From positions 1 to 5,943 of the forward strand of contig DASZVJ010000019.1 of assembly GCA_035547155.1 (NCBI GenBank): a stretch of DNA of 5,943 nucleotides, given 5' to 3'. Made by a program: the position numbers and the translations under genes. Below are positions 1 to 5,943 of this stretch, one piece after another. The number at the start of each line of letters is the position of its first letter. Positions within the stretch are counted from its first letter, which is position 1. The notes beneath the pieces were generated by a model. It saw nothing but the letters and a program-made list of their open reading frames with translations. It was not told the DNA's origin and searched no databases. This DNA comes from CAZNMF01 sp035547155 (lineage in GTDB: Bacteria; Acidobacteriota; Vicinamibacteria; Vicinamibacterales; SCN-69-37).

Positions 1-1683
1 CGTCGCGTGCGTGCCGCGCTCGACGACCCGGCCATGGTCGAGCACGAGGATGAGATCGGCATCGCGCACGGACGAGATGCGGTGCGCCACCATCACGCAC
101 GTCCGCGAGCGCCGCACGTCACGAAGACGACTCAGGATCTCGGCGTCCGTCGCCGTGTCGACCGCGGACAGCGTGTCATCGAGCACGAGAATCGGGCGAT
201 CCGTCAGAATCGCGCGCGCCAGTGCGACGCGCTGTTTCTGTCCACCCGACAGCGTGATCCCGCGCTCGCCGACGACCGTATCGAAGCCCTCCGGAAACCC
301 GGCAACGTCTGTCGCCAGTGCCGCCGTCCCGGCCGCCGCCGCGACGCGCGCGCGAGCGTCGTCCGCGCCCCACTCGGCGTCGAGCCCGAACAGGATGTTG
401 CCGCCCACGGTCTGGGAGAACAGAAACGCCTCCTGCGGCACGACGGCCATCGCCGATCGGAGATCGGCCGGCGACACATCGACGATGTCGACCTCGTCGA
501 TAAAGAGCGTGCCGCGAGGCGGCTCGCGCAGACGCGTAAGCAGCTGCACGAGCGTCGACTTGCCCGCGCCAGTCGCGCCCACCAGCGCGAGCGTCTGGCC
601 GGGCTCGACGACGAAAGAGACGTCGTGCAGCGCATCGGATGCGGCGTCGGGATAGCGGAATGACAGATCCCGCGCGTCGATTCGCCCGCGAACGGGCTTC
701 GGCAGCTCCGCCACGGCGGCGCCGCCGGCGGCGGGCACATCCAGCACTTCCAACATGCGCTCCCACGACGCGACGCCGCGCTGGACGATGTTGATGACCC
801 ATCCGAACGCGATGAGCGGCCAGCTCAACAGGACGAGGTAGCGGCCAAACGCGACGAACTCGCCGAGTGTCAGCGAGCCATTGATGACGTCGCGTCCGCC
901 GAACCACAGCACGAGCAGGCCGCTCAGGCCGAAGCAGAACGTCAGCGTCGGATAGAAGGCCGACTGCAGGCTGATCAGCCCGCGCTGACGGCGGACGTAC
1001 TCGTCATTGGCCTGTCCGAACTTCGCCGCCTCGGCCGGCTCCTGCCGATACGCCCGGACGACGCGCACGCCGGACAGCGCTTCCTGAACGACCGCGCTCA
1101 TCTCGGAGAGCTGGGCCTGGATGCGCTCGAAGCGATCGTGAATCGCGCGGCCGAAGTAGCGCGTGCCGATGGTCACGCCGGGCAGCGGCAGCAGCGCGAT
1201 CAGCGTCAGCTTCGCGTCGATCGACCACATGATCGCGACCGCGATGACGAACCCGAGGGCCGTGCTGCCGAAGTACATCAGCGCCGGTCCGACCATCATC
1301 CGTACGGCGCCGAGGTCGTTGGTGGCGCGCGACATCAGATCGCCCGTCCGGTTCGCCTGGAGATAGGCCTGCGGCAGGCGCGTCAGATGCGCAAAAAATT
1401 CCTCCCGCAGGGCATATTCGATCTCGCGCGACGCGCCGATAAGCTGAGTGCGCATCAGGTAGCGAAATGCGCCGTCGGCGACCGCAAGACCCACGATCGC
1501 AACGGCATAGAGCGCCAGACGCGACCGCTCCTCTCCCCGCAGCAGGCCGTCGACGACGTCCTTCAGGATCCAGGGAGAGACGAGCGACAGGGCCGTGGCA
1601 GCGAGGATGCATAACAGGCCCAGCACAAGCGATCGGCGAACGCGGCGGATGTACGGCAGCAGGCGCGAGAGCGCCACGATCAT
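1..1683 (-). CDS. MdlA-like ABC exporter half-transporter (membrane domain + ATPase), C-terminus cut by window edge
   Basis: The frame is open for 561 codons from the ATG at 1683-1681 to the window edge, with no stop. It encodes a type IV (ABCB-like) exporter subunit of the inner membrane that would couple ATP hydrolysis to export of an unknown, probably hydrophobic, substrate. The membrane domain covers about residues 15-305, with hydrophobic segments near 17-40, 55-77, 133-153, 158-174, 243-262 and 280-300, and the family sequence RTGDLMSRATND at 112-123. The ATPase domain starts near 335: Walker A GATGAGKST at 369-377, Q-loop Gln417, signature LSGGQ at 478-482, Walker B ending in Asp502, D-loop SAVD at 506-509 and H-loop His534. 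The residue after Walker B is Asp503 instead of the usual catalytic Glu. Together with the general sequence pattern this points to MdlA/TM287-type subunits, which pair with a second half-transporter. Relatives are about 580-600 residues, so only some 20-40 residues are missing. No Shine-Dalgarno sequence precedes the start. Family call is secure; substrate and MdlA orthology are not. Confidence 0.95.
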   Translation of the reverse strand, partial: MIVALSRLLPYIRRVRRSLVLGLLCILAATALSLVSPWILKDVVDGLLRGEERSRLALYAVAIVGLAVADGAFRYLMRTQLIGASREIEYALREEFFAHLTRLPQAYLQANRTGDLMSRATNDLGAVRMMVGPALMYFGSTALGFVIAVAIMWSIDAKLTLIALLPLPGVTIGTRYFGRAIHDRFERIQAQLSEMSAVVQEALSGVRVVRAYRQEPAEAAKFGQANDEYVRRQRGLISLQSAFYPTLTFCFGLSGLLVLWFGGRDVINGSLTLGEFVAFGRYLVLLSWPLIAFGWVINIVQRGVASWERMLEVLDVPAAGGAAVAELPKPVRGRIDARDLSFRYPDAASDALHDVSFVVEPGQTLALVGATGAGKSTLVQLLTRLREPPRGTLFIDEVDIVDVSPADLRSAMAVVPQEAFLFSQTVGGNILFGLDAEWGADDARARVAAAAGTAALATDVAGFPEGFDTVVGERGITLSGGQKQRVALARAILTDRPILVLDDTLSAVDTATDAEILSRLRDVRRSRTCVMVAHRISSVRDADLILVLDHGRVVERGTHAT

Positions 1684-1688
1684 GGAGG
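1684..1688 (+). promoter_or_regulatory. Ribosome binding site of the 1699 outer-membrane protein gene
   Basis: GGAGG lies 10 bases before the ATG at 1699. It supports that start, which also gives a complete signal peptide. The site lies entirely in the 15-bp gap between the divergent start codons, directly adjoining the exporter's ATG on the other strand. The promoter for this gene must therefore lie further left, inside the exporter's coding sequence. I could not identify it. Confidence 0.7.
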
Positions 1689-1689
1689 C

Positions 1690-1698
1690 AGTATAGCA
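1690..1698 (-). promoter_or_regulatory. Putative extended -10 promoter for the ABC exporter, implying a leaderless mRNA
   Basis: Read on the minus strand this is TGCTATACT, a TGn extended -10 followed by a hexamer matching TATAAT at five of six positions. Six bases (GCCTCC) separate it from the exporter's ATG, so transcription would begin at or next to the A of the start codon. No TTGACA-like -35 is visible 16-19 bp upstream, and no Shine-Dalgarno sequence precedes the ATG. Both absences fit an extended -10, leaderless arrangement. This is inferred from sequence only. Confidence 0.45.
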
Positions 1699-2553
1699 AT
1701 GCGTTTTTTCTCACGGCTGTTCTCGCGACGCGCACTCGCGCCCGCAGCCTTCGTCTCCGCCGCGCTGCTCGTGCCCGCGGCCGCACACGCACAGTACTCG
1801 GCGCCCGACAGCGGCAGCGCCGCCATCGGCGAGAAGTATCACGTCGAGTTCGCGGGAACGTTGTGGAACCCGGATCTCGCCGGCAAGATCTCGAGTGAAC
1901 AATTCGGCATCGTCGGCAGCCAGATCGATCTGCAGAACGACCTGGGCTATGTGAAGACGCGCTTCAAGGACATGCGGATCGTCCTGCGCCCATCGAAGAA
2001 GTCGAAGTTCAAGATCCAGTACACGCCGATCCAGTACGAAGCGGAGACCGCGTTCACGCGCGATGTCATCTTCAACGGCATCAAGTTCCCGCTCGCGGTG
2101 CCGATCGAGTCGCAGTTCTCGTGGAAGGTCTGGCGGTTCGGCTACGAGTACGACTTCCTCTACAAGCCGCGCGGGTTCGTCGGCATGGTGCTCGAGGGCC
2201 GCTACACGACGGCCGAGGCGCGTCTGAAGACGAACAGCCCGATCTTCTCGCCGCCGTACGACGAGTACAACAAGCGATCGGCCCCGCTGCCGGCGCTCGG
2301 CGTCGTCGGCCGCGCGTATCCGCTGCCGGAAGTCGCGATCAACTTCGAAGTGACCGGCTTCAAGCTGCCGAACGTCGACGAGAAATATCAGGCGCGCTAC
2401 TTCGACTGGGACATCAACGGCACGGTGAACCTGACGAACTACTTCGGCGTGCAGATGGGCTGGCGCAAGCTGACCAACTTCATGGTCATCAAGAAGGACT
2501 CCGGCGACGTCCAGTTCCAGGGCATCTGGTTCGGCGCGGCCGTGCGGTACTAG
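1699..2553 (+). CDS. Secreted protein of 284 residues, probable outer-membrane beta-barrel, family not recognised
   Basis: The product starts with a clear Sec signal peptide: basic residues at 3-11, a hydrophobic alanine-rich core at 12-28, and a likely signal peptidase I site AHA|Q after residue 31. This leaves a mature protein of about 253 residues. The mature part has no further hydrophobic helix. It consists of alternating-polarity stretches rich in Tyr, Phe and Trp separated by polar turns (for example near 103-115, 141-156, 160-172, 212-222, 230-243 and 245-260). It ends in GAAVRY, a final strand with terminal Tyr as used for BAM recognition. These features suggest a small beta-barrel of perhaps 8-10 strands. 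There is no Cys in the mature part. The SRR near the N-terminus lacks the rest of a Tat motif, so Sec export is more likely. Ligand or function cannot be read from the sequence. The gene is divergent from the ABC exporter and followed by a hairpin 30 bp after its stop. Confidence 0.85.
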   Translation: MRFFSRLFSRRALAPAAFVSAALLVPAAAHAQYSAPDSGSAAIGEKYHVEFAGTLWNPDLAGKISSEQFGIVGSQIDLQNDLGYVKTRFKDMRIVLRPSKKSKFKIQYTPIQYEAETAFTRDVIFNGIKFPLAVPIESQFSWKVWRFGYEYDFLYKPRGFVGMVLEGRYTTAEARLKTNSPIFSPPYDEYNKRSAPLPALGVVGRAYPLPEVAINFEVTGFKLPNVDEKYQARYFDWDINGTVNLTNYFGVQMGWRKLTNFMVIKKDSGDVQFQGIWFGAAVRY

Positions 2554-2583
2554 CCGCCAAGCTCCTCCTGCACAGATCTCGAC

Positions 2584-2604
2584 GGGCGGCGCTCACGGCC
2601 GCCC
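2584..2604 (+). terminator. GC-rich hairpin after the outer-membrane protein gene, terminator-like but without a T-run
   Basis: GGGCGGC (2584-2590) pairs perfectly with GCCGCCC (2598-2604) around a 7-base loop, 30 bp after the stop codon at 2553. The following bases (TGCTCTTC) are only mildly T-rich, so classical Rho-independent termination is uncertain. It could instead protect the transcript 3' end or be a copy of a dispersed repeat, since the same stem occurs at 5900-5920. Confidence 0.4.
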
Positions 2605-2667
2605 TGCTCTTCAAACCAGCGCGATCACACCTCGACCTGAACGCTCGTACGGGTAGAAGACACTCGT

Positions 2668-2693
2668 CCGGCGGGAACGGCGTTCCCGCCCGG
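2668..2693. repeat. Strong inverted repeat in the intergenic region
   Basis: GGCGGGAA (2670-2677) is the exact reverse complement of TTCCCGCC (2683-2690), centred on G2680. CC (2668-2669) can add two more pairs with GG (2692-2693) across a bulged C. It has no T-run and does not adjoin a gene end. It could be an operator, a palindromic repeat element or an RNA hairpin in the leader of the downstream gene. Confidence 0.5.
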
Positions 2694-2724
2694 CGACGAC
2701 TGTGGCGCGTGTACGACGTCGCCG
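2691..2724. repeat. Second intergenic inverted repeat, 8-bp arms
   Basis: CGGCGACG (2691-2698) pairs with CGTCGCCG (2717-2724) around an 18-base loop. It shares three bases with the right arm region of the preceding inverted repeat, so the two hairpins would partly compete. A weaker 5-bp hairpin follows at 2728-2742 (CCGCC / GGCGG). In DNA this GC-rich, 8-bp arms can arise by chance, so the weight is modest. Confidence 0.3.
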
Positions 2725-2966
2725 CTGCCGCCACCTCGGCGGAGGAGGCCCGTTGGACTTGGGGTCCCGCCGCAGCACGAAACTGCACTCTCTCGCACAT
2801 TTCTGCAATTCCGTCGTTACATTCCGGGCGATATCGCATTGCGGGTCCGGCGAATTCGGGCCGATGACCAGAGAGGAGGACCACAAACCGGTCCACCGGA
2901 AGAACGCGGCGCCCGTTTCGAGGACTGGGCACCGCTATTGCTAGCTTTGACGCTCTTATGGCTCTC

Positions 2967-2971
2967 GAGGG
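2967..2971 (+). promoter_or_regulatory. Ribosome binding site that sets the receptor start at 2979
   Basis: GAGGG lies 7 bases before the ATG at 2979. The in-frame ATG at 2958 has no Shine-Dalgarno sequence before it (the preceding bases are TTTGACGCTCTT). It would also add seven residues, including Glu, in front of an already complete signal peptide. The 2979 start is therefore preferred. Confidence 0.65.
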
Positions 2972-2978
2972 ATACCGT

Positions 2979-5891
2979 ATGGTTCGCTATTCGCCGCTCA
3001 AGGTCGCCGCGTTGCTGTTGATCTGCTGGCTGGCCCTGCCGTCGGCCGCGGCGCTCGCACAGGCGCCGACAGGCACGATCGGCGGCCGTGTGACTGACAG
3101 TCAGGGCGGGGTCATTCCGGGCGTGGTCGTCACCGTCTCGTCGCCGAACCTCCAAGGCGAGCAGAAGGCCACGACGACGGCAAACGGTGACTATCTGTTC
3201 AAGCTGCTGCCGCCTGGCACCTACGCGCTCTCGTTCGAGAAGACGAGCTTCACGACCGTCACCGACACGCGGATCGTCGGCGCCGACGAGCCAGTGACCG
3301 TCGATGTCACCCTGCAGCCGGCGACCGTGCGAGAAGCCGTCACCGTCACGGCCAGCGGCGGCGATTTTGCCAACACGATCGAAGGCGCCACGAACATCAA
3401 GCAGTCGTTCGTCTCGACGCTGCCGGTCTCGCGCAACCTCACCGCGATCGTCAACCTCGCGCCCGCCGTGCACGCGACCGGTCCGGGCGGCGAGTTCTCC
3501 ATCTCCGGCGGCATGTCGTTCGAGAACTCGTACATGGTGAACGGCGTCCAGGTGCAGGACAACCTGCGCGGCGAGCCGCTGGACCTGTACATCGAGGACG
3601 CGATTCAGGAAACGACGGTCCTGACCTCCGGCCTCTCGGCTGGCTACGGCCGGTTCACCGGCGGCATCGTCAACGTGCTGACGAAGTCCGGCGGCAACCG
3701 CTTCAGCGGATCGTTCCGCGAGTCGTTTTCGAACGACAACTGGCGCACGGTCTCGCCGTTCGGTGAGCCGAAGGTCGACAAGACTGTGCCGACGTCCGAG
3801 TTCACGTTCGGCGGGCCGATCGTCAAGGATCGACTGTGGTTCTTCGGCGCTGGCCGTTTCTTCGACAGCCAGATCGCGCGGCAGACGGGCTACACCGACA
3901 CGCCATTCACGTTCGAGGAGAACCAGAAGCGCTTCGAGGGCAAGCTCACGCATTCGCCGAGTGCCGGCCAGCGCGTCGAGGTGTCGTACGTCGGCATCAA
4001 GGACGACTTCAAGAACGCCGCGTGGCCAAGCTCCGCGGACGTGATGGATCTCGCGAGTCTGACGAACCCGAGCGAGCCACAGAGCCTGCTCGGCCTGCAC
4101 TACACCGGCACGTTCGGCGGCAAGCTCTTTCTCGAAGGGCAGTTCTCTGCGCGCAAGTTCACCTTCGAGCACTCTGGCGGCCTGAACACGGACATGATCG
4201 CAGGCACACCGCTGTCGGACAACTCGACGGGCGCGTGGTGGTGGGCGCCGAACTTCTGCGGCGTCTGTCCGAACGAGCGCCGCGACAACACCGACCTCGT
4301 CCTCAAAGGCAGCTACTTCCTCTCGTCCGCCTCGGGCTCGCACGACATCTCGTTCGGCTATGACGGCTTCGACGACAAGACGTTCGCGGACAACCATCAG
4401 TCGGCCAGCGACTGGCACGTCTGGACGACGGGCTCGTTCATTCAGGACGGCACGGTCTATCCGGTGATCGATCCGGGCGGCAGCACGTACATCATCCATT
4501 GGCCTGTCGAGGCATCGAGCCACGGCACCAATTTCCGCACGCACTCGTTGTTCATCAACGACAAGTGGGCGTACGGCAGCCACTGGTCGTTCAATCTCGG
4601 CCTGCGGTACGACAAGAACTCCGGCCATGACCAGTCCGGCGCGCTCGTCGTGAAGGACAGCCTCCTCAGTCCCCGCCTCGGCGCGAGCTGGGATCCCAAA
4701 GGCGACGGCAGCACGACGGTCCACGCGAGCTACGGACGCTACGTCGCCGCGATCAACAACGGCATCGCGGGCTCGACGTCGGCAGTCGGCACGCCGGCGA
4801 TCTTCGCCTACTTCTACGACGGCGATCCAATCAACGACGGTGGGCCGCTCGTGACGACGGATCAGGCGCTGCGGCAAGTGTTCGACTGGTACCAGGCGAA
4901 CCTGCCGGACGCATTCCAGGTCGATATTCCCGGTGTCTCGAGCAAGATCGCGGACAACCTGCGCTCGCCTCACGCGGACGAAGTCGCGGTGGGTCTGAGC
5001 CAGCAGATCGGCCGGCGCACCTCGGTACGCGTGGACTTCGTCAATCGCGTCTTCGGCGACTTCTACGCGGACCGCACCGACACGGGCACCGGGCTCGTGT
5101 TCGACGACCTCGGGAACCCGTACGACCTGACGATCATCGAGAACACGAACGCGGTCTCGCGCCGCTATCGCGCGCTCATGGCGTCTGCGAACTATGGCCC
5201 CGTGCACGGCCTGTCGCTCGGCGGCAACTACACGCTCTCACGGCTGTGGGGCAACGATGACGGAGAAAACGGCAACAGCGGGCCGCTCGCGACCGGCATG
5301 CTGCAGTATCCGGAGTACTTCGATCCCACTTGGGCGTTTCCGGTCGGTGACCTCTCCGCGGATCAGCGTCATCGCGCGCGTCTGTGGGCGACGTGGGATT
5401 TGCCCTGGGGTCGCAGCGTCGGCGCGATGTCGCTGGGCGTCCTGCAGCAGATCGAATCGGGCACGCCGTATGGCGCGATTGGCGCGGTCGACGTGATCCC
5501 CTACGTCGCCGACTACGGCTATGTGACGCCGCCGTTCCCGATGAGCTACGACTTCACGGCGCCCGACGCGTTCCGGACCGAAGCGCTCAAGCGGACCGAC
5601 GTGTCGTTCACCTTCAGCCGCCGCGTGGGCTCGACGAGCGGCCCGGAGATCTTCGGACAGATCCAGCTGTTGAACATCTTCAACCAGTTCCAGGTGATCG
5701 ACGTCGAGAAGATCAACACGACCGTCCACACCGCGTTCGACAGCAACTCGCTCGATCCGTTCGATCCGTTCAACGACGCACCGGTCGAAGGCGTGAACTG
5801 GTCGAAGGGCAGCAAGTTCGGCCAGGCGATCAGCAAGGACGCCTACACGACGCCGCGCACGTTCCGGTTCTCGGTCGGCGTCAAGTTCTGA
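2979..5891 (+). CDS. Oar-like TonB-dependent outer-membrane receptor with N-terminal carboxypeptidase-regulatory-like domain
   Basis: Predicted product of 970 residues, complete. A Sec signal peptide occupies 1-27 or 1-29 (hydrophobic 8-20, cleavage at ALA|Q or AQA|P). Next comes a beta-sandwich carboxypeptidase-regulatory-like domain at about 32-113, with GTIGGRVTDSQGGVIPGVVV and the later NGDYLFKLLPPGTYAL. EAVTVTAS at 119-126 resembles a TonB box. A plug domain follows at about 130-245, including GFENSYMVNG-type and AGYGRFTGGIVNVLTKSGGN elements (the latter at 221-240). The remainder is a 22-strand-type barrel carrying the Oar-like block YPEY (777-780) and DQRH (795-798), and ending in RTFRFSVGVKF with a terminal Phe. 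Such receptors import, or possibly help export, large ligands across the outer membrane using TonB-ExbBD energy. The ligand is unknown. The mature protein has only two cysteines, as CGVC at 427-430, probably in a surface loop. No sigma/anti-sigma or SusD-like partner is adjacent within the window. A hairpin starts 8 bases after the stop. Confidence 0.93.
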   Translation: MVRYSPLKVAALLLICWLALPSAAALAQAPTGTIGGRVTDSQGGVIPGVVVTVSSPNLQGEQKATTTANGDYLFKLLPPGTYALSFEKTSFTTVTDTRIVGADEPVTVDVTLQPATVREAVTVTASGGDFANTIEGATNIKQSFVSTLPVSRNLTAIVNLAPAVHATGPGGEFSISGGMSFENSYMVNGVQVQDNLRGEPLDLYIEDAIQETTVLTSGLSAGYGRFTGGIVNVLTKSGGNRFSGSFRESFSNDNWRTVSPFGEPKVDKTVPTSEFTFGGPIVKDRLWFFGAGRFFDSQIARQTGYTDTPFTFEENQKRFEGKLTHSPSAGQRVEVSYVGIKDDFKNAAWPSSADVMDLASLTNPSEPQSLLGLHYTGTFGGKLFLEGQFSARKFTFEHSGGLNTDMIAGTPLSDNSTGAWWWAPNFCGVCPNERRDNTDLVLKGSYFLSSASGSHDISFGYDGFDDKTFADNHQSASDWHVWTTGSFIQDGTVYPVIDPGGSTYIIHWPVEASSHGTNFRTHSLFINDKWAYGSHWSFNLGLRYDKNSGHDQSGALVVKDSLLSPRLGASWDPKGDGSTTVHASYGRYVAAINNGIAGSTSAVGTPAIFAYFYDGDPINDGGPLVTTDQALRQVFDWYQANLPDAFQVDIPGVSSKIADNLRSPHADEVAVGLSQQIGRRTSVRVDFVNRVFGDFYADRTDTGTGLVFDDLGNPYDLTIIENTNAVSRRYRALMASANYGPVHGLSLGGNYTLSRLWGNDDGENGNSGPLATGMLQYPEYFDPTWAFPVGDLSADQRHRARLWATWDLPWGRSVGAMSLGVLQQIESGTPYGAIGAVDVIPYVADYGYVTPPFPMSYDFTAPDAFRTEALKRTDVSFTFSRRVGSTSGPEIFGQIQLLNIFNQFQVIDVEKINTTVHTAFDSNSLDPFDPFNDAPVEGVNWSKGSKFGQAISKDAYTTPRTFRFSVGVKF

Positions 5892-5898
5892 GCGGGCG

Positions 5899-5921
5899 GG
5901 GGCGGCCGCAAGAGCCGCCCC
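5899..5921 (+). terminator. Hairpin after the receptor gene, terminator-like or dispersed palindromic repeat
   Basis: GGGGCGGC (5899-5906) pairs perfectly with GCCGCCCC (5914-5921) around the 7-base loop CGCAAGA. No T-run follows (TACGGGAGGG). Its inner seven pairs are identical to the stem of the hairpin behind the 1699-2553 gene. An alternative pairing is possible between GGCGGCC (5901-5907) and GGCCGCC at the window's end (5937-5943). The right-hand part, GCCGCCCCTACGGG, resembles from memory a kind of palindrome scattered through many GC-rich genomes. That resemblance is not verified. Confidence 0.45.
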
Positions 5922-5943
5922 TACGGGAGGGATAGGGGCCGCC

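Larger units (their letters stand above)
2554..2978. other. Non-coding intergenic region between the two outer-membrane protein genes
   Basis: No convincing gene is present in these 425 bases. The left half (2584-2742) is very GC-rich and holds the inverted repeats listed separately. The right half is more AT-rich and probably holds the receptor gene's promoter and leader, but no good -35/-10 pair could be assigned. TTGACG at 2947-2952 resembles a -35, yet its -10 would fall on the ribosome binding site. Two perfect short palindromes occur, GCGATATCGC (2828-2837) and CGAATTCG (2851-2858). A perfect AGGAGG (2874-2879) has no start codon at usable distance behind it. Confidence 0.6.

Noticed and set aside
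176..907. Minus-strand open frames overlapping the ABC exporter in other frames, and the plus-strand frame at 7-663
   Set aside because: The exporter motifs lie in the frame from 1683 to the edge without interruption. The others are Arg-rich shadows.
2753..2944. Possible 63-codon small ORF starting at TTG 2753, after GGAGGAGG at 2741-2748
   Set aside because: The spacing is short (4 bases), the start is a TTG, and the predicted peptide has no recognisable feature or typical codon use. It remains possible as a leader peptide but is not supported.
2947..2975. TTGACG as -35 of a promoter directly before the receptor
   Set aside because: The matching -10 position (GGATAC/GATACC, 17-18 bp away) is poor and coincides with the ribosome binding site, so it could not serve the 2979 start.
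2839..3021. 60-codon frame starting at TTG 2839 with a hydrophobic stretch, running into the receptor gene
   Set aside because: No ribosome binding site, out of frame with the receptor, and overlaps its signal peptide. The hydrophobic stretch is likely chance.
2817..5207. 796-codon open frame on the minus strand opposite the receptor gene
   Set aside because: It is a mirror of the receptor's coding sequence: composition is dominated by Arg, Val, Ala, Asp and Glu, there is no domain, signal or ribosome binding site, and the plus-strand frame encodes an unmistakable receptor. Long antisense frames are expected opposite GC-rich genes.
1..5943. CRISPR array, tRNA or rRNA gene, insertion sequence, toxin-antitoxin or defence system
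   Set aside because: No regularly spaced repeats, no tRNA- or rRNA-like sequence, no transposase and no small paired genes were seen. Every long stretch is explained by the three genes and the intergenic regions.

Overview
The window is GC-rich and looks like ordinary chromosome of a didermic (outer-membrane-bearing) bacterium. The best match is an acidobacterium of the Vicinamibacteria type. That assignment is an inference from the large Oar-like TonB-dependent receptor with an N-terminal carboxypeptidase-regulatory-like domain, a protein type greatly expanded in Acidobacteriota, and from the base composition. No marker gene is present to prove it.

Layout. Bases 1-1683 (minus strand) hold nearly all of a half-size ABC exporter (membrane domain plus ATPase), cut at its C-terminus by the left window edge. 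Only 15 bp separate its ATG from the divergent ATG of a plus-strand gene (1699-2553) for a 284-residue secreted protein that looks like an outer-membrane beta-barrel. A 425-bp gap (2554-2978) with no convincing gene follows. It contains several GC-rich inverted repeats, then a more AT-rich leader. Bases 2979-5891 (plus) encode a complete 970-residue Oar-like TonB-dependent receptor. The last 52 bases are intergenic and carry a hairpin with the same stem sequence as the one behind the first plus-strand gene.

How the parts relate. Both plus-strand products carry signal peptides and end in an aromatic residue typical of proteins assembled by the BAM machinery, so both are probably outer-membrane proteins. 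The hairpins and long gap between them suggest separate transcripts. The ABC exporter is MdlA-like and has Asp where the catalytic Glu normally stands, as in the degenerate-site subunit of heterodimeric exporters. Its partner would be expected just beyond the left edge. Nothing ties the exporter functionally to the outer-membrane proteins beyond divergent adjacency.

No previously undescribed system is evident. The observations most worth a second look are the compact divergent start region with a possible leaderless promoter, the degenerate ATPase site, and the shared hairpin stem behind both outer-membrane genes.
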